Assembly: GCF_963855985.1 (NCBI RefSeq)
Contig: NC_087092.1
Coordinates: forward strand, 9,796,001-9,860,000
Direction: 5' to 3'
From: Ostrinia nubilalis
Lineage: Eukaryota; Arthropoda; Insecta; Lepidoptera; Crambidae
DNA length: 64,000 bases
Positions 43,869-56,162 of this stretch are shown one piece after another. The notes beneath the pieces are model-generated. The model had not been told where the DNA came from and searched no databases. It saw only the letters and a program-made list of their open reading frames with translations. The position numbers and the translations under genes were made by a program. Each line of letters begins with the position of its first letter. The first letter of the stretch is position 1.

Positions 43869-46084
43869 TGAGTGTGAGAAAAATAAATGTGATAAATAGA
43901 CTGATAATAACTTGACAATATAGTAGCCTCAGTATTCTTTTCGTTGGTTGTAGACATTCTTAAAATCTTATTCATTGTTTTAGTGCTACGAGCATTCTTT
44001 ATTTTAATGGTTACTAAACATTTCGCCAGTACCTAGAGAATCTTCCAGAAATGGGTCGTTATAGTTGAAGCGGCTTTAAAAACCGCGTTGGCGGTAGACG
44101 TCTGAGGACCTGCTTATAGCCTGGGGAGGAACGCACTGTCCCGCCGGCGGGTATCGATCGCGGCGCGGTGCAGGATGCACTCACACCGATTTACTCTTGT
44201 TCAAGAATTATATTTTTTTACATTATTAACCACTAGTTAATGATTTTTTGTTCTGGTTTATAATTTTGCACGGAAAAGTGCGTGGTAGAATACAAAACTT
44301 TTGCTGTAAGTTTTCATGTAAAGATTCTAAGTTAAAACTTAATACTGATAGCAACTAACTATAAGTATTAGTTTTTGAAACAGTAATTCATAAACATTTT
44401 CATGTAAAACAGTTGCATTTATATGGTTTGCACTGGCAAAAAGTTATTGTAGAGCTGAGCTTCTAACTCTACACGCATTAACTTTACGAACATTCCACCT
44501 TAGTCAAAATATGTGGTAGTTTGGCTGTTTCGCCACTGTCACATGGAAGTAAAGTGAAAATTTTATTCAATGTGCATTACTTTTTACTTACTTGCAGTAA
44601 CTAGTAGTCAGGAAAATATTTACAACTTACGAACTTAATTCGAATTGGTCATGTTAAACAAAGTTTCAGTTTGTCTATTGTATTTTAATTTAAGAGCAAT
44701 AAAGAAGACAAAGATTTAGTGCTTCTATTGGAAAACATTTTGCAGGAAATACTTATTCTTAATTGTTTTGTAACTTTAACTTATAGTTCAAAGTTAATTA
44801 AAACATTTTGTACGTTTTAATTTTTTTTATGATATAGGTACTTACACTTTGATTAATTTTCATAGTGATAGGTTTCATAGACAAATAAATATTTTTAAAG
44901 GTTTATTATCTCTATGCACGGTGTGAGTGCAAGTCCCATCCTGTCTGGTGCACGGCGCATGCGCGCGCTCCAGACACCCTCCGGTGCACCCCATTGCTTC
45001 GTGTCCTGGTGCCCTTCCCATAGCAGCCAACTTTCACTCCGAGCCAGACCCGACTATACCTCTATCTATAAAAACTATCGACAATATCGCAATGCGTCTA
45101 TCCAAAATGATTCCCTTATTTCCTCACTCGTTAGGTTCAAATTATTGCATGCATTCTCCACTGCTCATCCCCAGCTTTCATGTTTGAAAAGATTATGACG
45201 TAAACTTGTTTAGGCGCTTGGTAGAAACGAGAATGCTAGAGCTTCTAAGTTATGTAAAGTGAACGCAATATCATTTGAAATAAATTGAATCTGTAATGAG
45301 AAATTTATTTATTAGAAACTAAGGAATTTAATCTATTTTCGCAAATAGCAAAAACATGCGTTCATTGCTTCATGAGACACTCCAATTTTACCATGCCTGA
45401 CTCTACTCGTACATCAAAATGTTTTCACTAATATGTCTTTATAAAAATCCATTAGCCATTTGCTTCGCGTAGTAGTAGTTTTAGTTGGGTAAACTTAAAT
45501 TATGGAATGAAAACCATTTCAGCGAGCAGGCTATAATTCTGCGAAATAACGTTAGAGCTTTTTCCATAAAATTCGTTTTGCAGGGTCAGGGAACGCAAAG
45601 GTCACCTAGTACAAAGGACTTACCAGGTTATATTTTGGCCTTCGCAAATAATTTTTGTAATGGCGAAGTTTTAAGTGATTATATGACAATTACACTTGCT
45701 GTTACATGCTGTTTTTGATTTGATTAAAACTGTTAATATTATGTTTATGTGACATGATATTAATAATCTAAATGAGTAGTGCCCTAGTGTATGAAACGGA
45801 AATGACTACTGGCTACATGCAGCCTACTAAACTTAATTGTTTGTTTGTAAACCACAACGTCAGGCTTTAGTAAGTCAAACTGCTCAAAGGGTATCGTGCC
45901 ACGAATGAAAGGCTATGAGTAAACCGTAAAACATGCAAGTTAAAGTTTTTCCTACGTGTTTTGTTTGAGTTGTTTTCGAAGAATATACCTAACAATAACT
46001 TAAATGTATTGGAAGTCAAATCACCGATTCAGGTTCATTGAGACTTGTCGCCAAAATAGACGTCAGCGTTGGTTGGTCTCGACC
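43869..46084. other. Spacer without recognised gene
   Basis: GC-rich patches at 44085-44190 and 44930-45060 have no supported exon. The rest is AT-rich. Confidence 0.35.
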
Positions 46085-46190
46085 GTGAGCCGCCAGTGGC
46101 AGTGACCCCGGCGCACCCTGCGACTGCACCGCCCGACGCCACCGCCGCCCACGCCTAATGCCCGACACCCCCGCCCGCCTTCACGGTTCA
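46085..46190. other. GC/CpG-rich patch upstream of the E75-like exon
   Basis: Very C-rich (CCGCCCGACGCCACCGCCGC) with no coding support. Its position about 2 kb before the CpG promoter suggests a regulatory block, by inference only. Confidence 0.3.
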
Positions 46191-47994
46191 AAACTATGTA
46201 TTTAGACAATCAAATTGGACTACGTGCATTTTAAAAGTAATCAAACCTATCATCGATTTACGAACGACACATTTTTGAGGTCAAAGAGTATAAAGATATC
46301 GATTGATCGCGATTAATTCATTGATATCAGACATTTCTTCCACATTCGTCTATTTATTTAAATCATGAATTGTGGAAAATTTGAAGCACGGGACCGAGTC
46401 ATTGCTTGAGGTGCGTGCCAAGAGTCAAAAACAAAACTGCCTCGCGCACGTTTGAAGGCGATAAGGGATTAGCGTTATATCTTCAATCGGAGATAGAGTG
46501 ATGCTTCTGTTTAATGCACACGCGTGGTGTTATCTAGCAGATAGTTATCAGCAGCTAAGCGACGTGCCCCGCGGTCAGGATCGATTGCCGAGACTCGTAT
46601 CGCGTGGACGACGGAAACAGAGTCACTGTTACGTATTATTCGGCCAAAATTGACCGAGTTTAAAGATTCAGCTAAAGTTACTTCTGCGTTTTATTAAAAA
46701 AATGCAATTTCTATATGATTTAAAGCTTTGTTTTGTTTCGTTTCTTCTTTGCAATATAGTTTTGGAGTATGTTAAATAGGATTGAATTGGAATACAGGAT
46801 GTATTGAAGAGTGTTTTAGGGAAGATATAGAAGTTTGCGTCCATACTCTTGTAATGATGTTATTTCATGATGCAAGCGTATTCCTAAGATTAGAAAACTT
46901 GTATTGAAAATAATAATTTCAGCTTATTGCACTCGGATACTGTATTTCTCGTGGCGTCTCAGATAAAAAATATTTTTTTCAGTAAGGACGTTTTATGGAG
47001 GACACTCTAAAGGTAAGATTATGCTGAAATTCTTTCCTGAAAAGACGCCTTAATAGATACGTATTGAATAATTGCGATAAATTATGCACAAGGTAATCGC
47101 CGGTGACCTTACAAGACCATTTTGTTTCCTACATATTCTTATCTTTAGGATTAACGTCACAAGTATTTCACATCTATTTTGTCTCGTCCTAGATTTTCTA
47201 GGTAAAGTTATGCTGTAAGTTTACAACAATTCAAAATTTATTCTGTAAGAAACTTCGGAATAATAAAGAACTATGCTCGATGATTGAACTACATAGTAGA
47301 TTCTAATCTAAAGTATTACAGTTTTTAATGATGTTCCACCTATAAGTTTTGATTTATTTGGTTAAACCACGCCAGATTTTAAATCATTTGAGCTCCGAGG
47401 ACACCAGTATTTTTAAAACTCAAGTTAGTATTTTAAAGACGTAGTGTGAGTCAGGTCAAGTTTTTATTCATATGTGTGTCAATTCATTGACTCAAGGTCG
47501 AGGACATGTAGAAAAATGTGTTAGAATATGACTTGTTGAATTATTAACTGTAGGCTGAAACGACATTCAAAGTTGGGCGCTACTAGGTACTTTGACTGTC
47601 ATCGTTATTGTATTTATGACAATGAAATATGATGACTCTACAGAAATCACACCATCATACATAAGTAATAGTTAATTATCTTCTATTGATATGGTTATTC
47701 TTAGTTGTTCTTAGTTAAATTATATTATAGGAAGGTTTTTTTATCCTCGGAATTAAACGTTTTTGTAAGTGGTGTAAGTAGAGCTTTAAAGTCGCTGAAC
47801 TCAGTAGCAAAATGTTAATATCAATAATGCCATTTTGGTTTAATTATGTATTAAATATTTAGTTTTTCACAGTTGATTACGCGAATGTACATATTTTAAG
47901 TAATTAATCAATTAGCACAGTTTTTTTCTATTGAACTATACCTAATTTCAGCGCATAGATACGTGCTCCTTTGTGTTAGAATAGTAATAGATAT
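46191..47994. other. Upstream region of the E75-like gene
   Basis: Scattered AGGTCA-like half-sites occur (for example GAGGTCAAAG at about 46278 and TCAAGGTCGAGG near 47492). They might serve nuclear receptors, but none forms a convincing EcR palindrome. No gene is seen. Confidence 0.3.
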
Positions 47995-48330
47995 TGCAAG
48001 GTGTCGTCGGGGTACAGTGCACTCGAGTAAAGGTCAGAGTTAAGGTTAAAGTTGATGTCGGATGGGCGTTGCAGCGGCGTCGTCGGCGCTGGGCGGGCGC
48101 TGCAGGGAGCAGGGCGCAGGGCGCAGGGCAGCACCTGGGGCGCGGGCGCGGGGCGCGGGGCGCCGTGCAGATTCACTTTCGTCCAGCCGCGGCCGCCCGC
48201 CACGCCAGTGAGAGAAAGTTAGCCGCCGCGAGCGAACGACTCTCGCGAGCAGCGAGGAGCGGCGTGCCGCGCACGCACGATACGCGCTCACCCCGCCGGC
48301 CTTGCACTTCCCATGCAACAGTAAACAAAA
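47995..48330 (+). promoter_or_regulatory. CpG-rich promoter region of the E75-like gene
   Basis: About 330 bases of very high G+C and CpG density in an AT-rich region, ending 150 bases before a well-placed ATG. Open frames across it on both strands come from its base composition. Short upstream ORFs (ATG CAA CAG TAA at 48312, ATG CGC TGA at 48330, ATG TCA ATG TAA at 48339) lie in the probable leader and could lower translation. The start of transcription cannot be fixed by eye. Confidence 0.55.
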
Positions 48331-48480
48331 TGCGCTGAAATGTCAATGTAAACAAGAAGATTTCCGCATTCTATGTGTATTTATTAATTATGTGTGGATT
48401 GTTTGAGAACTTTTGAACAGTTTTTTTGTTGAATTAGACTGATATAGAGACTTGAACTTGAAGTTTTTGAGGACGGAACA

Positions 48481-48751
48481 ATGCAGTGTTTTCCCAAGTT
48501 GTCGCCTAAGCGCGAGCCGGCCGATGTGGGGTACGAGATGGAGGTGATGCCGGCGGTGCGGCGGCTGGAGCTGCCGGCGCCGCCGGGCAAGGAGTTCCGC
48601 GCGCCCGTGCTGCTGGCTGCGCCGGCGCCGATGGCCGCGCACTCGGTGATCCAGTGCATGAGGCCACCGCCGCCACCGCCGCCTCCGCCGCCACCACGGC
48701 TTCTCAAACCACCCTCCTTCGAGGAACCATCCAGCTCCATTCCAGATCTAG
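48481..48751 (+). CDS. E75: First coding exon, probable nuclear receptor E75 (isoform-specific N-terminus)
   Basis: The ATG at 48481 has a good context (GGAACAATGC). The exon gives 90 codons plus one base and ends at a strong donor, CTAG|GTAAGA. The protein is a low-complexity N-terminal region: MQCFPKLSPKREPADV at the start, Ala/Pro-rich middle, a run of eleven prolines (about residues 62-72), then KPPSFEEPSSSIPDL. The split codon (G plus two bases) would let the next exon start with Glu. In insect E75 proteins, as I remember them, IPDLEFDGTT leads directly into the first zinc finger, so both sequence and phase fit. E75 is a haem-binding nuclear receptor induced early by ecdysone. The DNA-binding exon is not in the window. 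An unrelated transcription factor with a similar N-terminus cannot be excluded. Confidence 0.6.
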
Positions 48752-51475
48752 GTAAGATTTAATGTAGAGTTTCTCAGATTAATAATATTGGCAATATTGC
48801 AGGTGCTTACCTGTTTATTGATTGTTATTATGTTATTCGTATTAACTAATAACGAAGTAATAATTTCTGATCAGATGGAAAATAAGCATATCTAGTTACT
48901 TCAATCGTCTGTAATTGATAACGAATTGCGCCTATTGTTTATTTCGGGCATAAATTGTCGAATGCCTACCTAAAAATATTCAGAAAAATAAAATTGACAT
49001 TGAAAATTATTATGTAACTTCCTAAAAGTATTAGGTGAATTCAGATAGATTCACGAAGGTATCGAATAAATTTACAGTTTACGTAAGTATTTTATCAAGG
49101 TCAATTCTGCTAGGACGTGGTATTAGCGGTTATTTATGTTTAAAATGTTTGTTTGTATAAATTTTTCGAGAACCTTGGATTATAGAAACTAGGTGACATG
49201 TCGATAAACAATGTTGTGATTGACCAGAATTTTGCCTCACCTTGGCCGAGGCAAATACTTCCTGCTTCGGAAAATTGTAACGTGTTGCTCGCTTCCGCGT
49301 CATGACGCGAAGGCCGCGGTACGACATACTGCACTGATCTGTCGTTTTTGCATTTACTAATTAACCATCTTGTGTGTATTTATTGGAACTACTCGTACCT
49401 ACGAGTATTATTTACTATTCAATAGATAGATTTTCCTCAAGAGTCTACTTAAAGTTTTTATAGAGACAATCTGGCATACATGATTTAGCCAAGTGAACTT
49501 TTGAATGTTGTTTTAAATACTCAAACGAACAGTCAAGTCAAATTTTCCGCATAAAAACTCTTAAAAATAAATGTAGAGTTTTATATGGCAGTTTATAAGT
49601 TAAGTTCAAGGTGCAAAACAAAAAGTTGACCATGAATTTTTTATCTCATAAGAGTCTCTTTTTAAAACATAGCTTAGCCTTACTTAGAAGATCATTTGCC
49701 ATACACGACATTTTTCCAAAATCTCCATTTCTATAATTGTTAGCATCGATAAAGTAAATTATAAATGAAAGACTATCCCAAAAACAACATATTATGTAAA
49801 TGTATAAAAGCAGCTAAGTTTGATAGATAGAACAGGATACAAACGATACTTTCAGCATCAGAGTATGTGTTGAGAAGAAAATTATCCAGGGAAAATTATT
49901 CAGGTTTTGAAAAGAGCCCTCCATAGGTATTAAAGTAAGATAATTTCCAATTAGGTATGTCACCGTTGACAACTTCGTTTTCAAATTGTTGCACAATAGA
50001 GCATAACGTGTTATCTCATTGAGAAATTCACCTGAAAATTTTCGTGATGACGAATTTTTTCGACTTTTCTAGAAGAATCTGAAATTTATGTAGAAAGAGA
50101 CGTATGAAGTTAAAATATTGATTTATTATGTCTTCTGGGACTATAGAGAAGGGCGATCGCAAGACTTATGGCAATCAAGGACTAAAAATGGTTTAATAAC
50201 ACCAAGCTTCAGAAAAAACTGAAGGCTTCTGAAACCAATCAGTCAATATCAGTTCTCTTTATATTTTCAAAAAAGAACTATCATTAATACAAATTTTATA
50301 CATTCTCCGCGTACAATAATTTAAGATATTGAATGATTTTCCTGTAGGATATTTTTGATAAATACCTATAGCGGTGTAGGATTTTTTATTCTTTCTGTAT
50401 TTCCTTACGAAGATAATCGTACTGGGACGAATTATTAATATTAGTGTAACTTAGGTACCTGACCTAAACAATACAAACTTTTTGACCATCAAAACCGGAT
50501 TGCGATTGTCCTTTATTATTCTTTAAACGATGCAAACAAAAAATCTCATTTAGCATCTTAGATAAACATGCGCTGGGGCACGTGAGTGATAACGTCGTGG
50601 GTGTTTGATATTATAGGAAATAATTACACTATCTTCAATGCATATCACGTGTGAAATTGAAAAATTTAAAATGTTATTTATTATTCGCAATCATTTTGAC
50701 TTAATTAGGTATATAAAATATACGCCATTATTAAGACTATGTCTTACATTATGGAAGTAACATTGATGCAGTTGGTTTTGGATTAGTATTTTTCTATTAA
50801 ATTGTTATTTGGTTCCTAAAATTTCAGTGGATGTTATTTTCCGTAAAAAGCTTTAATTTTTCAGGAATTAAATTTTCTATTTTTATGAACATTTCAACAT
50901 TAGGTTTACAGCAACTTTATATAACCCTTTTGAGAGATGTTAAATTGTAAGAAACAATACTTAATTTATCGTGGAAATGGTGGAAACGTTTAAGGCCGGT
51001 CACACATTACTTATTCGGTTTTTTTGCAGTCAATCTTAAGAATCAATTAATATGATTGTATCGATGCTGCAGTTACGTGTTTGAATAGTTGCCTGTGCAT
51101 AAAATTAAGTGGTTAATGATTTATTTGATGTTTTATCGTTTTTCCATCGATCGGGTCGTTTTTGGATCAGCCATACATAGATACTTGTACCTATCACGAC
51201 TGCAACTGCCATGTAGAGACGGTGGCAGCACTGTATCACCACTGCATTGTGTACACAACGACTTATCGCCACTGTAGGCTGTATCGCGATTGAATAGTTG
51301 AAAAAGCCGCAATGTGTTAAGGGCCTAAAAAGTGCTTTTTCATGTTAAGTTTTAGTTGTCATAAAAAAATAAAGTACATACCTAAGCGTTAACTTAAATG
51401 TCTTATATGAAATATGAACTAAAAATACGGAAGTAAAATCAACCATTTCATTATTATTACATACGAACGTAAGTA
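48752..51475 (+). other. Start of long first intron of the E75-like gene
   Basis: It begins with the GTAAGATTT donor. AT-rich. TCAAGGTCA, an extended nuclear-receptor half-site, lies at about 49095. No second exon is seen. Confidence 0.4.
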
Positions 51476-51682
51476 GGGGAGCGAGGGGCTTGTTATAACA
51501 GTTTTCATTAAAACTAATATATCTTGAGATCTATTGATTAAATGTCTACTAAATAAAGATGGATGGATGCTGTAACTCTTCCTGTACCAAATCAAGTAAA
51601 AATAATACCATAAATATTGGTCATTATTTTACAATCAATTATTTTCTAGAAGAAGTGCGGTGTTACAACTTACCTCGTGCTT

Positions 51683-51745
51683 GGGGCAAGTTGTAACATC
51701 TACCGGGGCAAGTTGTAACATCTACCGGGGCAAGTAGTAACGCCA
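51683..51745 (+). repeat. 22-bp tandem repeat, about 2.8 copies
   Basis: GGGGCAAGTTGTAACATCTA plus CC starts at 51683, 51705 and 51727. It lies inside the TIR element and echoes its terminal motif. Confidence 0.9.
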
Positions 51746-51974
51746 AAAAAACGACAATAACACCTTTAATCATTTATTCTTTGCTTGTTTTTTTAATAAA
51801 ATTCACATCTTTTAAAAGTAAGTATTATACAGGGTGTTAGGTAAATGGGTTTATGAGCCGACACTAGCCCATGTTAACATGGTCATATAAATGGTATGGT
51901 GAAGTCAGAGATATCATCATTTTAATTTTTTAAATTTTCATACAAAATAAATTTTATAAAATCCGATTTGTATG

Positions 51975-52085
51975 AAAATTAAAATAACTAAAATGAAGAT
52001 ATCAATTTTAAATTAAAATAACTAAAATGAAGATACACTTTTTTAATTGATATTAAAATAACTAAAACGAAGATACAATTTTTTA
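51975..52085 (+). repeat. AT-rich tandem repeat, about 3 copies
   Basis: AAAATAACTAAAATGAAGAT recurs three times with spacing near 45 bases and small changes. It lies inside the TIR element. Confidence 0.8.
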
Positions 52086-52558
52086 GTAAGCAACACCTAA
52101 AAATTAAGTAATAAGCAGTCTTATTTAGTTAAAAAAAACACTACTTGTAACATGTTACAACAAGCCCCCGCATTTTGTTACAACTAACCCCATGGTATGA
52201 TTTTTAACATTTATCAAGATAACTATTTAAACAATTTAGCAATCATAAAAACTGTTACACATTATCAGAGATAGATAAATTTGAATGGAAATAAGATATA
52301 GAACATTTGAAATTAGTCAGTAATAATAACGCAATCCGAAATTTTACGACAGTACAATTTTATATTACCTGGCAAAAATGAAGCACGTGCACAATTTCGC
52401 TCACTGCGCCGGCCGGCGGGACACTAGCTATGGCAACATGATACGGCGCGGTTTATAGGTTAAATCGAGTCAAAGACATACGTCAATTGCGTTTAAGATC
52501 CTAGTGAAAAGAGCCTGTTACTACTTACCCCTGTTACAACAAGCCCCTCGCTCCCCTA

Positions 52559-53436
52559 CATGATAGAGTCAATTCTGCTATGATTATTTACTACAAATAC
52601 AACAATAAAACATTTATTAAAAAAAAACGCAGAGAAGTTTGAATATAAATAATCCCGTAACAGTACCTACTTATTTTTGCGAATGGAAGATTAGATAATT
52701 ATCACAAGGTCAGAACGCCGTGTAGTGACGACGCGTCATTCGGTGTCATTGAGGTCACTGTGACATTGGGCCGATAACAGTGACAAAATAATAGCCATAT
52801 CTTATCTGGCAATGTCATATGCGCGGGCGCAACAGGTGCGCGCGACCCCTGCACCCTGATCGTTTGCGGAGCCGGAGCGAGGATCTGACAGCTATCCAAG
52901 TGACTCATTTAATTCGCGCTGGAACAGGACTAAATTGTTCTGGCTCGGCAGGTCAGGGTTACGTAAAGGACACGGAAAGGACTTTTAACTTTAGTCTCGA
53001 CTTTGAAGCGGCTCTGTCTTGGAGTTTATTTTAACGCACTGCGGCTTGGCTGCGTGATTTTGAAAGATTTTTTTACCTTTCTTTAAACCAGATCCACCTA
53101 TATTTTTATCTAAAATGTCTTTGTTTGAATTAGCTGCTTCAAATTATCAACTACGTATAACTGGGGCTTAGAGACTATAATAGTTTACTGTAGGTACTCT
53201 GTCTTCCAACTTTTATTTATCTCGTAGACTTTGTGAGCCTCCACCGTTAGCAATAATGTGTTTTCAGTCGTACCATCGACCCTTCATCGACCAAATAAGT
53301 TTATTATCAAGTTATCGGAAAATGTCAAATCAACTAATAAAGTAGGCTGGCGGAAGTATTGTGTTGGCCTTGTTCTTCCAAGGATAGTAAATGGTCATTC
53401 GATCAGAAGCGTCCCTGGATAAATAGACAGAGACTT
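52559..53436. other. Intron segment with a GC-richer block
   Basis: 52700-52950 is moderately GC-rich and has GAGGTCACTGTGACATT near 52752, a loose inverted nuclear-receptor site. No exon can be supported. Confidence 0.3.
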
Positions 53437-53444
53437 AATACTAC

Positions 53445-55696
53445 CTGAGCGCTTGTCAGTCTGTGGAGCCGTTGATCACTTAGTAGATAAGATAGATTCA
53501 CATCACCCACCCATAGTTGTTACTCTCTCAATACCTAATCGAAAAACATTGAAACCTAAACGGATCAGAAAATTAAACTTCTTTGCTTGTAACTACGATG
53601 AGATCAATAAAGAATTAGCTTTATTGGTCTGGTCTAATATTCTCGAGAATGTATGCGATACTAACGAAATGGTGAAAAAATTATATGATAACATTATGCC
53701 AATCGTATATAAACATACCCCTTATAAGACTCAACGAGACTCAAAGTATCCCATCTGGTTCAGCAAGCCTCTTATACAGGCTCTAAAAGAAAAAGCCAAG
53801 TACCACTCAAGATATAAAAAGTACCACAATCCTATGGATAAACTCACATTTGACATTTTGAGGGAACGTTGTGACACTTTAATTAACGAAAATTATGCCA
53901 CCTTCAAAATGCAGGCGAGAGATAATTTACGTGACAGGCCTAAATATTTTTGGCAATTTGTTAATGGTAGTAAGGCAGGTCGTATTACTATTCCTAATGA
54001 TATGGTCTTTGAGTCGGAATCTGTGAGTGGAGGACAAAAAGTTTGTGACCTGTTTTCAAAATATTTTCAAACAGTTTATAATAAATATAATACTCCAAAT
54101 CTATTAGTTTCTCGAAATACATTTCAGATTGATGATAATGCACTTCCTCTCAGCAGTTTCTCAATATCCGAAGATGAAATTTTAGAACATCTCTCAACGT
54201 TGGACTGTAGCAAGGGGGCTGGGCCTGACTTGTTACCACCCCTTTTCCTCAGGATTTGCGCTAAAACCTTATACATACCGCTGTCTCACATATACAACGC
54301 ATCATTGCAAACAGGAGTTTTTCCTGATTTGTGGAAAATTGCACATCTTACCCCAATTCATAAATCAGGTGACCAAAATGACGTCAGTAACTATAGACCT
54401 ATTTCCATTCTTTCTGTTGCTGGTAAAATCTTTGAATCTATTGTCCAAAAAAGAGTTTACAACCATGTAAAACGATTAATACACCCAAATCAGCATGGCT
54501 TTCTGCCCAAAAAATCAACAGTCTCGAACTTGGTAAGTTATGTTAGCGATATATGTGACACTTTGGACAAGCAGGGAGAAGTTCATGCTTTTTACGCTGA
54601 TTTCCGAAAAGCCTTCGATCTAGTTGACCATGATATGCTGCTGCTGAAACTGGAAGGCGTTGGTATTCACGGATCGCTGCTCAGATGGTGTGAGTCTTAT
54701 CTCAAAAATCGCTCTCAGATTGTCAACTTGTATGGACATACTTCAGTAGCACAACTGGTGCCTTCAGGGGTACCTCAAGGCTCCCACTTAGGACCTTTGT
54801 TCTTTGTCTTATTCATCAACGACCTATCTTCTTGTATCAATTCGCAGTTCAAAATGTATGCTGATGACTTAAAAATTTATCGCGAAATTAATAATACTGA
54901 TGATGTTCATACTTTGCAGGTGGATATTGGTAAGGTTCAGGACTGGTGTAAACTTAATGGCATGGTTTTGAATACGGGTAAATGTTTTGTGATTCGATTT
55001 ACACGAAAATTACTTCCAATTACCTCAACCTACTTTATTAACGAGGTCCCTTTGATCGAACTTTCCAGTATAAGAGATTTAGGAGTGATAATCGATAGCA
55101 AATTAACTTTTAATCAGCACATAGATTCTATTATTAAAAAGACCTCTAAGCTCAGTGGCTTCATCGCACGACAGATGAATATTTTGAAAGAACCTCAGAT
55201 CACAGTTGTTATCTTTAACAGTCTAGTCCGCAGTATACTGGAGTACTGTAGCCCGGTGTGGAGCCCCGACTACCAAGTCCATTCAAATAGACTGGAGCGT
55301 GTACAAAAACGCTTCTTGTATCATCTTAGCTATTCAGATAACATGTGTCGTTCACTACAGTCCTATGAGGCTCGCCTTTCACACTATGGTCTTACTCCAT
55401 TGCACATCCGTAGGAAAGCTTCTGATTTACTTTTCCTTTTCAAGGTCGTTAATGGTCTTATCGATGCCCCGGATATACTGGAACGTTTAAAATTTGCCGT
55501 ACCTCGTAGTAGCAGCCGCGTGCAAAATCGAAAGACGTTTTCTATCCCTCCGTGCAGGACTCGACTCGGTCAGCACTCCCCGTTACATCGCATGTGTACT
55601 TGCTACAATTCTATGCGTTTTGTCTTTGACATCTTTTTTGGTTCTCTCGTCTCCGCCAAGCGCCGTATCAATACGGCTATTCTTGATTTAAAATAG
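53445..55696 (+). CDS. Non-LTR retrotransposon reverse transcriptase, N-terminally truncated
   Basis: About 750 codons are open, from the truncation point to TAG at 55694-55696. There is no true start: the frame simply continues from the missing 5' part. The first residues (DSHHPPIVV) are the end of an apurinic-type endonuclease domain. The reverse transcriptase follows: YRPISILSVAGKIFE, FYADFRKAFDLVDH, PSGVPQGSHLGPLFFVLFIN and the catalytic KMYADDLKIY. Next comes the thumb region (SSIRDLGVIIDSKLTFNQHI), then a C-terminus with LEYCSPVWSP and NRLERVQKRFL. The enzyme copies its own RNA at a nicked target. Motif spacing suits the CR1/Jockey group; a finer clade is uncertain. It lies in the proposed E75 intron, same strand, and without a start or promoter it is probably silent. 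Confidence 0.9.
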
Positions 55697-55902
55697 TCTA
55701 AAATTAGTCCAAATTTTGTTTAGTTCTGTGTAAATGTAAGATCTGGTTCATCTGTGTAATATTCTTAATTTAAGGTGGTTTAATTAATTATTTTTATATG
55801 CATGCTGTGCTTACATCGAGTAGGGTAAATCAGTATGAATTGATTTTACACTCATTACTTACTTTTGCATGATATTTGATTGTACCCAGTTTTGTAAGCC
55901 AA

Positions 55903-55904
<2 letters not shown>

Positions 55905-55937
<33 letters not shown>
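55905..55937 (+). repeat. Poly(A) tail of the LINE
   Basis: 33 consecutive A residues directly after GCCAAAT, at the 3' end of the LINE. Confidence 0.97.
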
Positions 55938-55940
<3 letters not shown>

Positions 55941-56034
55941 TATGGGAGAGATAATGAAGTGATTGACGATGAAAATGAAAGAGTTGGAGTAGAGTATAGA
56001 TAGATCTACCGACACAGTGAGCTGAGTGATGTTA

Positions 56035-56160
56035 GTGCCTTTTTCCTGTGATTATCCGTTCCGCGTGCGTGTAGCCCGCAGAATAGGAAAAAAATGTATG
56101 AAATAATGAAATGACCAGATCCGCACGCGTGGCGAAATCTGCATTATAGGAAAAAGGCAC
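56035..56160. mobile_element. Palindromic TA MITE, 126 bp
   Basis: GTGCCTTTTTCCT at the left faces AGGAAAAAGGCAC at the right, with TA on both sides (56033-56034, 56161-56162). Symmetry continues weakly inward (CCGCGTGCG and CCGCACGCG). No coding capacity. Confidence 0.85.
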
Positions 56161-56162
56161 TA

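Larger units (their letters stand above)
51476..52556. mobile_element. TIR element with GGGGAGCGAGGGGCTTGTTA ends, about 1.08 kb
   Basis: GGGGAGCGAGGGGCTTGTTA at the left is mirrored at the right (ACAAGCCCCTCGCTCCCC, one or two changes). TA flanks both ends (51474-51475, 52557-52558). Inside, GTTACAACTTGCCCC-type motifs recur in both orientations, together with two small tandem arrays. A further repeat start, ACAGGGTGTTAGGTAAATGG, is at about 51830. No coding capacity. Confidence 0.7.
53444..55937 (+). mobile_element. 5'-truncated LINE (CR1/Jockey group) with poly(A) tail and TSD
   Basis: AATACTA occurs just before the element (53437-53443) and again just after the 33-base A run (55936-55942), a 7-base target duplication overlapping the poly(A) end. 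The 5' end falls within the endonuclease coding part, so insertion was by incomplete reverse transcription. The frame is intact, so the insertion is fairly young. Confidence 0.85.

Noticed and set aside
48046..48740. Several minus-strand open frames opposite the E75-like promoter and exon
   Set aside because: They come from GC- and proline-repeat-rich DNA (for example poly-Gly opposite poly-Pro) and lack splice or start support.
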